In this document: in pieces, positions 1 to 11,313 of the stretch
Numbering within the stretch: the stretch's first letter is position 1
Layout: every line of letters starts with the position of its first letter
Source of the DNA: Ilex aquifolium
Lineage: Eukaryota > Streptophyta > Magnoliopsida > Aquifoliales > Aquifoliaceae
DNA: 64,000 nt
Reading direction: 5' to 3'
NCBI GenBank assembly: GCA_951799425.1
Contig: OX637401.1
Location: 18,253,501-18,317,500 of the forward strand
Translations under genes and position numbers: made by a program
The notes under the pieces: model-generated
What the model saw: only the letters and a program-made list of their open reading frames with translations
The model's database searches: none
What the model was told of the DNA's origin: nothing

Positions 1-500
1 ACATATTGATCTACCAGGACAACATGAGTCAACACAACCAGAACGAACAAGTGAAAGAAGAAATAGTTTTGTATGTAGTTTTATGCCCAGTTTAAGAATG
101 AAAAACAGAACCCAGAAAATCTGAAGAATATACTAAAAGTCTGCTGCAATTCAAATTCCATAAAATTGTTCCAAAGATGAAAAATTTACTTGTGTATGCC
201 CAATAATGGTATGTTATCACTTCCTTTAAAGACTAGCTTCATCTAGACTCACAGTAAATTTATAAGGGTACGCATACGCACAAACAGAGCCAGCCCCTAA
301 AAGAAAATGCTAACTAGACTAGACTAATCCATCTTGGGTCAACGGAACAAGAAAGAACAAGTGAACTTCGAACCAGTTTTGTGTATAGTTTTACAGATTT
401 AGAGTGAAAAACAGAACCTAGAACATCTGAACAAAACATACTAAAAGCCTGCAATTTAAATTCCATAAAATTGTTCCAAAGGTGAAAAAGTTTACCTGTT
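1..500. repeat. dispersed non-coding repeat, copy 1 (two sub-copies)
   Basis: About 250 bp with phrases such as tgtatgtagttttatgccca and a tract ending in ttccaaagatgaaaaa occurs at 1-260, again in shortened form at 350-500, and a third and fourth time at 53,745-54,235. A shorter scrap lies at 14,785-14,850. No reading frame is conserved between copies. Identity is unknown; it may be the flank of a duplicated gene block, since the copies lie on both sides of the resistance-gene region. Confidence 0.6.
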
Positions 501-555
501 TACGCTAATCAAAGTTCCGTTTCAGTGAGGAAGTGGGTCAATTTCAGACTATGGC

Positions 556-556
556 T

Positions 557-610
<54 letters not shown>

Positions 611-611
611 G
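556..611. repeat. (TG)n(AG)n microsatellite
   Basis: About 17 TG units run directly into about 11 AG units. The reading frame across it is a low-complexity artefact. Confidence 0.95.
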
Positions 612-1438
612 GAGATTGTCTCAAAAATCAAAAGGACAAAACAAGGAGAAAATGAAATGAAGATTGGTAGGAGCCTGTAGACGAAGCATCCAAGCAAGTG
701 CAATGAAAAACAGAACACGGTGCCTGTTTGTATTAAGTCAAGTTTGGTGGGCTGCTAGATGCTTTCACCTACTGCTCGGCGGGCAATCCTATTGAAACTT
801 AATTTATTAATATAATTTATTAATCTAATTCACTGTAATTTTTAGATTGATTGTAGGTTTCATTACCTACTAGAACTTGGTATTGATCCAATAATTCTTA
901 TGAAGCTACATTAATATGTTAACAAATTAAGTCAAATTTTTAGATCCAAATAACATTACTCCTGCATGGCAGACAAGATTTGTCGGTGTTAGAACTTTTG
1001 CATCGAAAAGCAAGGATAAATATTAATAAATATTAAAATTTAATGTTAATTTAAAAGTTATAAAAAAATTTAGTGTTAATTTAAAGTTATAATAAAATTA
1101 TATTATTAGATCAGTCATTAAGAATCCCTTTTTATGCCAGTTGGGAGTGCAAAGCTTGCACCAAATTTAGTCTCACATTTGTATCACCCAAATGTATATA
1201 GACAATCCAACATAATAATTAACTGTTAAAAATTAAGAGAACGAAACGCAATCCAACTTTATAACTAATATCGTCGGTAAGTATTTGTTGAACTTGTCAA
1301 TTGTTGTAAAGGTCAAGTCAAGAGTGCTAAAATTCAATAAAATAAAGAAGGGAAAAGAAAATTTTATGATAGAGACGTTTGATCACTGTCCTTAAGAATA
1401 TATTTTATCTATTTGATTATGAGACCCAGTATAAAAGA

Positions 1439-1610
1439 TTATAAAATCCTATCTTCCAGGATTCTGACGTGCACTCGTAAATGTTCGATTCTTTGATCAC
1501 ATATTAGGTGGAGACATTTAATCTCTTTGGTTATGCCCAAAGGAATGTCTTGACCATACTTCCAACCTAGTGCAGGACTATTAGAGTTCGGTGAAAGTAC
1601 AAATTTATTT
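1439..1610 (-). pseudogene. LRK10L-type receptor kinase fragment
   Basis: The minus strand reads LGWKYGQDIPLGITKEIKCL followed by a CDQRIEHL stretch. This matches the kinase segment between the hinge and the catalytic loop of the LRK10L-like pseudogene at 56.1-56.5 kb (LGWKKLQDIDLGIAKGIEYF, CDQRIKHF) and the intact gene at 32.7-33.8 kb. Only about 55 residues are recognisable; there is no glycine loop, DFG or C lobe, so it is a scrap of a duplicated kinase gene. The sequence after CDQRIEHL drifts away from the expected catalytic loop. Confidence 0.6.
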
Positions 1611-1639
1611 CCCATCATGGCTTTATGATTTGACAACAA

Positions 1640-2421
1640 ATAGATGATGATCTCATCTATTATTCATAATTATGTCAATTGTATCAGGTGAAATGAATTC
1701 TTATCTGATGTTAAAAGGTTTGTGTTAAAAAAATATTTCACTCATATTCAATTCATTTATTAATTCGTACTTAATGAATCATGTCATATTAGATTCGTGT
1801 CATGTATAAATCGTGTATAATTCGTATATATATGAACTGTGTCGTTTATTTTTTTTGATTGAATTCATCTATACCCAATTTATTTATTAATCGTGTCGTA
1901 TTGAGTTCACTCATTTACGAAATGAATGACTTAAGGAATACTCAAACCCTCTGATTTCACATCGTGTTAACGAATTGGATCATATTTTGACATTCTTAAT
2001 TATTCGTCATAAATGAAGGGTGATCTCACTAACTCTTTTATTATTTGCCCTGGAACTACAAAAGAATTTTGCATATAATACACTATAGATGATTTTTTGG
2101 ATTTGAATCGATATTTGAACGGTTTAAAAATATTTTTTCTGCACGGTTGTCAATATTAGATAACTCAATTAACACATTAACATACTTTTTAGTGTCAAAT
2201 AATCTCATCAATCCAAACAAACCTCTTTTTTGTCTCTCTTCATTTTAATTTTAAATTGTATAATCTAAAAAATTAAATTTTTATTTAAAATATAAATATT
2301 GTAGAATTACTGTTTAATTTTTAATATTATTTAATGTCTTCATATATGGGTTTATCGCTAATTTAAATAATAAAGGCCAAATTCTTGTCCATCTTGAAGC
2401 TTGGAATGGACATTTTTTTAA
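1640..2421. other. AT-rich intergenic DNA, possible decayed hAT-type MITE
   Basis: No gene is seen. Between about 1,690 and 2,010 there are several forms of cgtgtcatgt and cgtgttaacg, the wording typical of the GTGTCGTGTT family of small hAT-like elements also present at 52.2-52.7 kb, but ends and target duplication cannot be placed. Confidence 0.3.
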
Positions 2422-2430
2422 TAAAACAAA

Positions 2431-4037
2431 GGACAAAATCCAATTTACCTCCTTGTGGTTTGGTCGTTTTGCACGTCACCTCCTTGTGATTCAAAAATCA
2501 GCACATAGACCCCTTGTGTTTTTGGACTAAAGTGCATAGCTAACACCGTTAACGGCAGTGGCAAAAAGACCACCTTACCCTCCTTAAAATCTGGGTGTTT
2601 TGCACCAGACTCCCCTATGATTTAAAAATCAACGCATTACCCTATTGTACTTTTGGACCACATCTGTAACAAGTCTTGTACAAGAAAAAAATTCAAAATA
2701 ATACAAGAAAAAAATTCAAAATAATTTTTTAAAAAAAACAAAAAAAAAAACGGTAACACCGTACGTTTAAACATAATACAAAGAAAAAAATCAAAATATT
2801 TTTTTTAAAAAAACATTAAAAAGAAAAACCAGTAACACCATACGCTTAAACATAATGCAAGTAAAAAATTCAAAATAAATTTTAAACAAAAAAAAAAAAA
2901 CGGTAACACCGTACATTTAAACATAATACAAAAAAAAAATCAAAATAATTTTTTTTAAAAAAAAACCGGTGACACCGTACGCATTAACATAATACAAGTA
3001 AAAAATTCAAAATATATTTTTTATATGTAAACTCTAACAAAGGATTGATGCCACATCTGTAACAAGTCTTGTACAACAAAAAATTCAAAATAATACAAGA
3101 AAAAAATTTAAAATAATTTAAAAAAAAAAAAAAACACCGTATGTTTAAACATAATACAAAGAAAAAAATCAAAATAATTTTTTTTAAAAAAACATTAAAA
3201 AGAAAAACCGGTGACACCGTACGCTTAAACATAATACAAGTAAAAAATTCAAAATAAATTTTTTAAAAAAAAAAAAAAAACAGGTAACACCGTACATTTA
3301 AACATAATACAAAGAAAAAATTCAAAATAATTTTTTTTTAAAAAAATTAAAAAAAAATTCGGTGACACCGTACACTTTAACATAATACAAGTAAAAAATT
3401 CAAAATAAAGTTTTTATATGTAAACTCTAACAAAGGATTGATGCCACATCTGTAACAAGTCTTGTACAAGAAAAAAATTCAAGAAAAAAATTCAAAATAA
3501 TACAAGAAAAAAATTCAAAATAATTTTAAAAAAAAATAAAAAAAAAAACGGTAGCACCGTACGTTTATACATAATACAAAGAAAAAATTCAAAATAATTT
3601 TTTTTTTAAAAAATTTAAAAAAAAAAAACCGGTGACACTGTACGCTTAAACATAATACAAGTAAAAAATTTAAAATAAATTTTTTAAAATGTCAAACAAA
3701 CAAGGTATAAGATGGACCCCACGTACTATTTCTCTTATACCACCCATATCCTTAAAACAAACTAGCCCTTGGAGAAGAAACATAAAACATAGCAGCTTGG
3801 GAATATGAAGAAGGGTATTATTGTACTTTTATTGTGTTTGTTTTTGGTGGGAAATACTTTTTGTTATATCAGACCTCTGGTTAGGCGCGTGCATGTCACA
3901 GACCGTCTAATGTGACGGAAAAGTTAACAGTAGCACTTTAGTACAAAAGTATAAGGAAGTAATGTGCTGATTTCCAAACGACAGGGAGGTCATGTGCAAA
4001 ATGTCCAAACCACAAGGGGATAAACTGGATTTTGCCC
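2431..4037. mobile_element. non-autonomous Mutator-like (MULE) element with internal tandem array
   Basis: The left end ggacaaaatccaatttacct and the inverted right end (ggattttgccc reading outward) form terminal inverted repeats of about 75 bp with scattered mismatches, both containing the ccttgtggtttgg and atcagcaca blocks. A perfect 9-bp direct repeat taaaacaaa flanks it (2422-2430 and 4038-4046), the length made by Mutator-type transposases. No transposase frame exists inside; the interior is mostly an A/T-rich tandem array (see separate entry). Length is 1,607 bp. Confidence 0.85.
2658..3690. repeat. 393-bp higher-order tandem array inside the MULE
   Basis: The landmark ccacatctgtaacaagtctt starts at 2658, 3051 and 3444, an exact 393-bp spacing. 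Each higher-order unit is built of sub-repeats of roughly 70-90 bp, each with an A-run, a ggtaacaccgtacg-type core (variants ggtgacaccgtacgc) and ttaaacataatacaa. The core itself is a near palindrome around accgtac. No coding potential. Confidence 0.85.
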
Positions 4038-4350
4038 TAAAACAAATTCACAACTCAACAGAATAATTGTCAATCTGGTGGGCCCCAATGCCCACTACAC
4101 TTTCTCTCCTCCGTATCTTCCACTTCGCCTTTCATTTCCATAGCCTTCCATATTTTCTTTTATTTTATTTTTTTTTAAACTTTTATACAATTTCCACATT
4201 TTCAAGTGTCCCATGCTATGTTAAAAAAAAAAAAAAAAAAAGTATCCCATGCTAAATAAAATAATCCTCCACCCTAACTGGAGTTGTTATTTTCCTTTGC
4301 ATGTTTGTCTCCACTGTTGGTCGTTGGGACACGTAGCTTTAGATCCCATC

Positions 4351-5163
4351 TAGGGATGGCAGTCTACAAAGGTGGGACGTGTAGTCTCTATCTCATAACC
4401 ACTTAAAAAATCTTCGCCCACTCCCGATTCACTCCATTGGTAGAAAAAGTTTTAATCCTTATTTTTGTCCTGCTGGTAAATTCTAATCCCCGTCCCCGCC
4501 TTCACCTCTATCATGATTCAAAACATTCAAACAAACAAGTGATTGACCAAATTCCTTTGTCAAATTATATATATAAATCAACGTCGGATTTGAGCTTGAG
4601 AAGTAAGGATCGGATCAAACAAAGATTGAAAGTAGATTTGCGCAGCAGCGATCTGTGATGTGTGATTGTGTAGCGATGGAGAACAAATCAATGGAGAACA
4701 GATTGTGTGTGCGTGCTTTGTGTGACTCTGTGTGTGGGCGCTATGATCTCTGTGTGCGAGATGAAGAAGGAGAGGGAAACGGATAGAGTTGTGCTGGAAA
4801 GAGAGAAAGGGGGGGGGGGGGGGGGGGAGGTACCTAGCTGGGTTGTCTGCGGCGGTGGCAGAGAAGAAGAGGAAGATATGAGAAATAGAAGAAAGTTAAA
4901 GACTGTGTGTGAGAGAAAGAGAGATATATAAATGTGTAAAAAGGTTTAATTTTCTTTCTTAATATATATATATATATATAGATAAGATTTATAAAAATCT
5001 AGCTGGTGTAGTGGGGCGGGGGTAAGTATATGTCCATCTCCGCACAGATTTATATGGGTATTTTCGTATACATCAACCGTTCAATATATTTGGTATATTC
5101 CTGGTTCAAACGGGACGGGGTTAGACGAATAGCTACTTTTTCCCTACTCCATTGTTATTCCTA
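4351..5163. mobile_element. hAT-like non-autonomous element
   Basis: Starts tagggatggcagt and ends with an imperfect inverted copy (attgttattccta). It is flanked by 8-bp near-identical direct repeats, atcccatc at 4343-4350 and atcccatt at 5164-5171, as expected for hAT insertions. Sub-terminal GC-rich tracts (cccgtccccgcc on the left, ggggcgggggtaa on the right) are typical of the GGGATGGCAA MITE type. A G-run lies near 4,810 and a TA microsatellite at 4,962-4,980. No transposase. Confidence 0.55.
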
Positions 5164-5171
5164 ATCCCATT

Positions 5172-5945
5172 AGTATTTGACCCACCCAAACCAACAATTC
5201 CTTGCAAGCTTATTTCCACACTTTCTAATACATCCATAAAAACATATCGAAACAAGTATAAATTTTCTAAAATACATTGAAACATATGAACTTCAATACT
5301 CAATCATTAATTTGTTTTGACTTTCATAAAAACGAAAACATTTTAAGAATTTCAAAAAGAGATTTATTGCTTGCTCAGCCTATGTTTTAAAGGTGACTAA
5401 TTTTAACAAATCAGACCAAGTTTAATCGGTTACCCTTATACTTCTAACTAAGAAATCATAGGTTCAATTTTCACCCAAAGTAAGGATTGGTCTCTTAAGT
5501 TACACTCTTTGGCGTTATATTTCATTCTTCTTTAGGGTTGTATTATGTTTTTTTAGGTTTGTGATTCATTTAGATTTCATTGCACATTGAAATAGTGATA
5601 TACGGTACTCATAATAGGGCTCTATCATTGCACATAAAAAAAAAGTGACTAGTGATGAAAAATTCGAGATAACATTAATGAGAAGATTCTAGCAACATAG
5701 ACTATGTTGTAACACAAACGACGCATCCCAGCCCAATTTGCTGCAATCTCACATTTGACAGCAACAAATTGGTAAGAGAGGAAGAAAATATTAAGGGACG
5801 AAGGGTTTATCTACCGAAGATAGAAATAAGTGCATTAACAAAAGAAAACTACTAATAATAATAAGTGCCCAAAGAGAGGGCGTCATAACATATTTACTTT
5901 TAGCCGCACCTCACAACAAATTTGAGAAAAAAATGTAAGACAATT
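5172..5945. other. intergenic DNA
   Basis: AT-rich; no open frame with protein character and no terminal repeats that I could pair. Confidence 0.5.
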
Positions 5946-5956
5946 AGGGTGTTCGG

Positions 5957-6061
5957 CTAAGGATCAGCGGTTAGTTTAATGGTCACTGTAGTTCATCATT
6001 GGACCGTTAGATTATGGATTCAAACCTTACAGCCCCTTCCCCTGTTAAAAAAAAAAAAAAA
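5957..6061 (+). mobile_element. short tRNA-derived SINE-like element
   Basis: About 105 bp: an A-box-like tggtcactgtag region, a B-box-like ggattcaaacc, a pyrimidine-rich 3' part and a terminal run of 17 A. Imperfect 11-bp flanking repeats (agggtgttcgg at 5946-5956, agggtattggg at 6062-6072) fit a LINE-mediated insertion. Confidence 0.6.
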
Positions 6062-6072
6062 AGGGTATTGGG

Positions 6073-6783
6073 TGCAAATCACTTCTTTTTTTGGAAATTT
6101 GAAAGTCAATACAAAAATTTGAACTTAATTGAACTAAAATACATTAAAAAATTTATTTGACCCTAAGTACATTTTTTTAAAAAAATAACTACAAGACCCA
6201 TTCATTACTCTATTACTCTCTCTCTCTCCCTCCTGCTTTATTACTCTCACTACAAAACATTCAAGGAAATTCAACGTTTGATTACTTGCGTTTGAGACTA
6301 ACGTTACTGAATTTCGGCGTTTCCACATCAAATGCCACTAAGTCATTTAAAATTAAAGAAAAACATGTTGTCGTCGTCGTCGGCCCACTCCAAAGTCATA
6401 AAACTAATTAAGTAATTTTTCTCCCAATTTCACGTGTAAATATTCAATGCAACGGTGACACCACATCATCAATATCATGTAGTGTCATCATCCAATTAAA
6501 AGATTAAAAATAAGTAAAATGAACTCTATTATTTTCATAACTACTGGTAACCACCACATCTAATCAACAACACATAAAATTAATGAAATCCACTTTAATT
6601 ATTTCTTGTCTTTTAATTGGAAAGTGACACAGCTTGCAATGAATATTTTCTCCAATTTCACCTCCTCACATTCTCTCTCTCGACACTTCCTCGCCAGCTC
6701 CATCCCCTCTCTCTCACACACACACTCTCTCTCGAATTCCTAACTGTACATTCTGCATTTGGAGAGCAAATTTCAACACAAAT
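6073..6783. other. intergenic DNA with CT/CA-rich tract
   Basis: No gene recognised. A pyrimidine-rich tctctctctcacacacacactctctctc tract spans about 6,675-6,735. This could be the 3' flank of the small minus-strand gene that follows. Confidence 0.4.
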
Positions 6784-8010
6784 TCATTCTGTTCGTCTGT
6801 ATTTTGAGAGAAAAAAGTATTGCTTCAAAGCTGAAAGCACTATAAAACCTACGAGGTCTGCCAAGTTTTGATCAAGCTCCTCTTTGGACTTGAGAACTTT
6901 GGAGTTGGCCCCAGTGAAGGCGAACAAGTTTAGGAGGGCGGCGAGAACAGAGAGGATGAACGGAATCTGATGATGCACAAAATCGTCTTTGGCAAGATCA
7001 ACAGTCAAGAATGTGTACGGGTATGATTAATAAGCAATTAATAGGCAATCAATGACAATCAATGACAAAACAGTAAATAATAGATCAACACAGAGATTTA
7101 TAGTGGTTCGGTCCGGTTGACCTACGTCCACTCTCGGAAACGGCAGCGGTGGCCTGGTGTTCTTTATTGATGAATAATGGTACTCCGGAGAGTTACAGTG
7201 CATTGAGGGAGAGAAAATTGGTGTAGAGAGACAAAGCTCTCGGTGGAGAGAGGTGTAGTGTGTGTAGAGAGCTCAAGGTGTAGAGGTCTCAAGAAGGTGA
7301 TGAACATGTCACCGGACGGTGTATATCGGAGTTACAGTGCTTCTAGAGAGAGAGCAGTGTGTATGAGGGTAAGTGTATGGGTTTCAAGGCGTGTCCTTCA
7401 TATGGAGAGGACTTACATTATATATGTTGGGAGAGGCGGTGAGGCGGTCACTATAATTTAGTAAGTACAGTTATGGTAGGACTCTACCATTTTGGTAAGT
7501 TCTATTTTGGTAGGACTTGATCTTCTCAATCTTCATCCTGGTATTCTCTCCCTCGTGCTCCTATTCAGTCGGAGGAAGATCTTGGACTGGTCTTGACCTG
7601 TCTTGACTTGAGTTGGAGTGGGTCACGTTTGTTTGGACTTGCATCGGAGTCATTCCCATGGCACTGAGGTGGACTGAGGGGAAGACAACGGAGGAGGACG
7701 AAGGAGGGCTCAAGGGGCTGCCTATGGGCGGCGCCCATTTGGGGACCTTGGGCGGCGCCCTCCTAGGGGCCTTGGGCGACGCCCCCCTTGGTCCTGGTGT
7801 TGGCCTCTTGCTTCATTTGGTGCTTTGACATCCTTCTAGATGGGTTGACCCAGCCTTGATTTGGAACTTCCTTCGGGCTTTCTTGGTTCATTTAAATTGG
7901 GCTTGGCCCAGTTAATTTTGGACTCATCAGAATCCACCAGTAGTGGCATTTGAGAGATGAGGCCGTGGAGGTTGATGTGAGTTGGATGGTTTTTGTTTCC
8001 AGGTTTTGAA
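6784..8010 (-). pseudogene. unrecognised small membrane protein gene, split in frame by a solo LTR
   Basis: On the minus strand a reading frame with the hydrophobic stretch IPFILSVLAALLNLFAF (one probable membrane span) and a charged tail SKEELDQNLADL lies at 6,850-7,008. Removing nothing but the LTR at 7,014-7,929 and one copy of its 5-bp target repeat, the frame continues upstream with protein-like sequence (SNATTGGF) to about 8,010, so the insertion clearly sits in a former exon. The family is not recognised. A plausible splice donor (gtaggttt) follows LADL near 6,857. No convincing ATG was found. It is probably a dead copy; an intact paralogue elsewhere would be needed to name it. Confidence 0.45.
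7014..7929 (-). mobile_element. solo LTR, Ty3/gypsy Tat-like (fossil)
   Basis: Read on the minus strand it starts TGATGAGTCC and ends in CA, with 5-bp near-identical flanks gaatg (7009-7013) and gaatc (7930-7934). Near its end it carries the same gtggacgtaggt/ttgaccgaaccac wording as the LTRs at 27.6, 36.3 and 44.6 kb, in the opposite orientation, so it is a relative. Internal GC-rich repeats of a ggcggcgccc type lie at 7,725-7,790. No internal region remains. Confidence 0.7.
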
Positions 8011-8500
8011 TTCTCTCTTCTTGTTTTATGTTCGTTTCATCTAATTTGTCTCTCTCTCTCTCTCTCTCTGGATTGGATCCTCCAGAACATTATGCAATGA
8101 AGGAGATTGATTCATGGATGCTTGCTCTCTCTCTTTCTGTCACACACACACACACACAAGAAGTAATTGTATTAAATTACAAAAATAAAGTCTGATTTTG
8201 GGCAGCAAATATACCGCTCCCAAGTTTTGATTATGTCAGTTAAATTATCGAAGTATAAAGAATTTTCTTTGACTTATTCTAAAATTTTTGTCAATCGAAT
8301 GGAACAATTACATTGAACTTACAGTTAGAGAGAGAACTTTTGCGAAGTTTCGACCATTCAATTCCTGAAAATTTTCGTAGTTTCTTGATTGTTCTACTTG
8401 TTCAGAGATTCATTGTGCCTATTTTTCAGTAGTATTGAGATCTTATTCTTAAATTCATTGAGTTTGGCACTCTAGTCTATGTTATCATATTCTTCGGTCA
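8011..8500. other. intergenic DNA with CT and CA microsatellites
   Basis: A CT run (about 8,049-8,078) and a CA run (about 8,142-8,158) are the only features. It may be the former 5' part of a gene whose exon survives at 8,524. Confidence 0.5.
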
Positions 8501-8523
8501 TCTTTTTTGTATATCTTTTACAG

Positions 8524-8619
8524 GTTCCATCCTATATATCTGGATCTGTGGCTGGAATCTATGACAATGCAGCTTTTGCTATATTTGCTTTGATGTTCAC
8601 TTTCTATCTCTATATAAAG
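8524..8619 (+). pseudogene. isolated exon of oligosaccharyltransferase catalytic subunit STT3
   Basis: A 96-bp exon-like block with an acceptor (ttttacag) and donor (gtcag) encodes [11 protein letters not shown], then [13 protein letters not shown] and FTFYLYIK. This is the STT3 region around the conserved SRSVAGSYDNE motif, part of the ER enzyme that transfers glycans to asparagine. Two otherwise conserved residues differ: R in SRSV is G and the acidic E of DNE (a metal-site residue in STT3 proteins) is A. No other STT3 exon is visible within several kb on either strand, so this is a gene fragment, not a working gene. The block remains fully open, hence the decay is recent or it was moved recently. 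Confidence 0.7.
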
Positions 8620-9479
8620 GTCAGTTTTAATACTGATTTCCAGTTGTGATATCTATTTGAATATCTGTGGCTGGCAGTTTTGATATCTATTTGAATGTAC
8701 GCATATTTTAGGCAAAAAATATCACCAAAACAATACTGATTTCCAGTAATTTGTGACAGCATCATGGCCTTTGGCATCAGTTGAGGCAGGTAAGTGCAGT
8801 TTCATTCCATTACTCCAATAGCATAAATTTCTCCATTTCAATTGAGTTCCTATTCATGTTCCTCACACCTGCTTCATTGTTATATCATGTTTCAATTGAG
8901 TACCTATTTTATTATCATTTCAATTGAGTTCCTATTTTATTATCATTTCAATTGAGTACCTATTTATTTCAACACGCATTCGAATTAAATCATGTTTCTT
9001 GCTTTCAGTTTTTACTAACATGATTTTCCACATTTGGCAGTGCATTGTTGCTGCTACTCTGCAGTTATATTTAATGGTAGTTTGATTTTTAAGGAGAGCT
9101 AAAGGGATAACAGTTCGAAAAATCAGTGGCTGCGGTGAGGAAAAATTATAATATCCTCTCTTATTCCATACTAATCGCACATCCAAAATTATCTTCTCCA
9201 TCATAGTCATCTTTACCTTCTGTCGCCACATCATAGGGCATAGATAGTCACAGAATCGCTCTGTACTGTACATGGCTATATGTATTAATTGTTGGATTGA
9301 TATTTAAGGGTAGGGGTGAAGGTCTGGGTCTTGCTGAGCTTAACAAAATCGCTCTGTACCTTGCTTTTGTTTTTCTGAACCGTATTCGTTATTATATATG
9401 GTTCTAAACAAATGGTAGTTGTACAAACAAATTTCAGAGTTGTTTAATCTTTCTTCTTTCCCTGTAACTAGAATATGTT

Positions 9480-9601
9480 GCATGCTTGTTTTCTTTTCAG
9501 GAGCTGCTAAGTGGTTGGCTTACTCGATTGTGCAGGGATGTGTTTATACAGTTAAAATGGATTCTCACACAGGTGCATTATCTCGGTCTCATCGTAATTG
9601 A
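9480..9601 (+). other. possible exon, unidentified
   Basis: A frame beginning after an acceptor-like ttttcag at 9,500 reads GAAKWLAYSIVQGCVYTVK up to a stop at 9,599-9,601. It is short and matches no family I know. It might be a scrap of the same lost gene as the STT3-like exon or chance. Confidence 0.2.
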
Positions 9602-9897
9602 AGTAGCAGCAAACGCAAATCTCCTATCACAACTGCGTAGTACAGAACATTTTCTCTACTAGCACGAGGCCCTGTGCTTTTGACGTTTACTCGAGATGGA
9701 AATTTGTCTTTCTTCAGGTATTGACACTTGACAATAATACTTTTCTACCATCAAATGGCAAACTCTAATTTATGTTGTAATGTGTTCTGGAAATGTTTTC
9801 TCTGGTTCCCTTGGTATTTCTTATGAAAGTGAAACTGATATATAAACTGATTTTCCATTGATTTGTGAAGTTGATGCAGAGGCCAAAGACTCCAAGT

Positions 9898-10242
9898 CTA
9901 GAACCGAAGATGGTGATGTGTGAGACACCACACTTCCAGAGACCTCAGAAACAGCAGGGTGGTTTTGATTACAAGGTTTTGATCACAAGGTTGAGAGACA
10001 AAACCAGTAGCCATAGACTCAAATTCGAGCCTCTTCATATCAACAGCCTTAGTTGCCTCCTCAGGAGTATCATAAGTCCCCAACCAAATCCTCCTCCTCT
10101 GAAATGGATAGCGAATTTTTGCCATCCATTTGCTCCATTTCCTCTGCCTAACTTCCCCCTGTATACCGACGATGAGGGATGTCGCCGTTTCGAACTCAGG
10201 TTTTTGGGGAAAACCTTCGTCTCTTTTGGGGTTTTTCGGCAT
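9898..10242 (-). pseudogene. AP2/ERF transcription factor pseudogene
   Basis: The minus strand encodes an AP2/ERF DNA-binding domain at about 10,170-10,010: (Y)[19 protein letters not shown], then [20 protein letters not shown] and KRLEFE. The three-strand sheet residues (R, W, E/K, W) and the WLGTYDT/EEA signature are those of ethylene response factors. The frame that encodes VYRG just upstream is displaced by two bases from the frame of VRQRKW, so an AA insertion after YRG breaks the gene. AEIR is changed to AKIR. The sequence after the domain loses protein character. A non-functional ERF copy, partner pathway unknown. Confidence 0.75.
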
Positions 10243-10372
10243 TGTGGTGTTGATCTTAAAATTGTCTGTGAGCGTGTGTTTGAAGGGCTAAGCTTAGTAA
10301 GAAAGTGACACTGTAATGGATGAGCATAGTATATTGTAATACGTCTCAATGGGGTTTGAGTTGTTGGAAGCA

Positions 10373-10815
10373 AGTGAGATTCATAAGGAGAGTTGTATCC
10401 AAACTACAATTTCTAACTGTCCATAAATAGAGGAATTTTATTTATAACGAACCTCTGGTGGAGTACTATTTTGCATGGATTCATTGACAGTATCGGTGCA
10501 ATTCTATTAAAAGGAACGAAATCAAATACGAAAAGTACAATATGTGATTAACAAAGGTTCCTTTGAAATACGAACTCCAAAGATTATAATTTCAGAAACT
10601 AAAAAAAATCTCTGCTTCAAAATTAGTTATTCAATACTATTGCTTATGTGAAACAACATGCTACTACACACAATCAATAACCTTCCAAGAACACTTTCGG
10701 CAATATGATGAATATTACCATAGAAAAAATTAAAAATTAAACAAATAAGATTGAGATATGTATCTTTTGTGCTTCATCAACTACACCAAATTGTTGGAGG
10801 ATTAGTCGTTATTCT
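10373..10815. other. intergenic DNA
   Basis: No gene or paired repeats recognised. Confidence 0.5.
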
Positions 10816-10819
10816 GACG

Positions 10820-11310
10820 CGGGCTGACACATTTTCATAATAGACAATCCTCATGAGGAATATTGGCTGCACACTCACCTCTTGCTGTCATAAACAGGTA
10901 AAATTGCTACTTCTTTTACTTTAAAGCATCGTCTTACACGAACTGAAATCTCCACTTCGTCGCCATGTTCCAATAGATCCCCGTAATTGCAATGACTTAT
11001 CCACAACATGCTACTACCTTTTACGCTGCCTTCGATCTTACAATAAACAAGTGAAGGCAGCGTAAAAGGTAGAAATGAACTTGTACTCTTAGTGTTGAAC
11101 CCACTTGGAACCTTATCGCCAGGAATAAAATAGTTGTATACACCAGTTTCTGTGCAAAGTAAACATAATTAATGAAACTGTTTCAGAGAGGAAGGAAGGA
11201 GGGAGAAAGGGAGAGAGGCGCACCTGAAGAGGAAGCATCTTTGTATCAGTACTTGCTTGTTTGTTGTAGTGGTTTAAGCTAACTTTTCCAATGGATTCAT
11301 CAGAGTTCAA
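10820..11310 (-). pseudogene. TNL resistance gene fragment (3' exons, post-LRR domain)
   Basis: The minus strand carries the C-terminal jelly-roll region that follows the LRRs in TIR-NB-LRR proteins: a VPSGFNTKS stretch, then LPFTLPSLVYCKIEGS, SSMLWISHCNYGDLLEHGDE and VEISVRVRRCFKVKEVAIL. It aligns base by base with the larger TNL pseudogene at 47.5-48.1 kb, including the FN(I/T) and LPED/IPGDKVPSGFN area and the preceding exon edge at about 11,225. There is no TIR or NB-ARC here, so only the last exons remain. Confidence 0.75.
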
Positions 11311-11313
11311 CAA

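Noticed and set aside
2984-3232. Phe/Leu-rich minus-strand frame in the MULE
   Set aside because: Translation of A/T runs in the tandem array.
5400-5530. Possible second SINE (ggttcaattttcaccc resembling a B box)
   Set aside because: No A box at the right spacing, no A tail and no target duplication.
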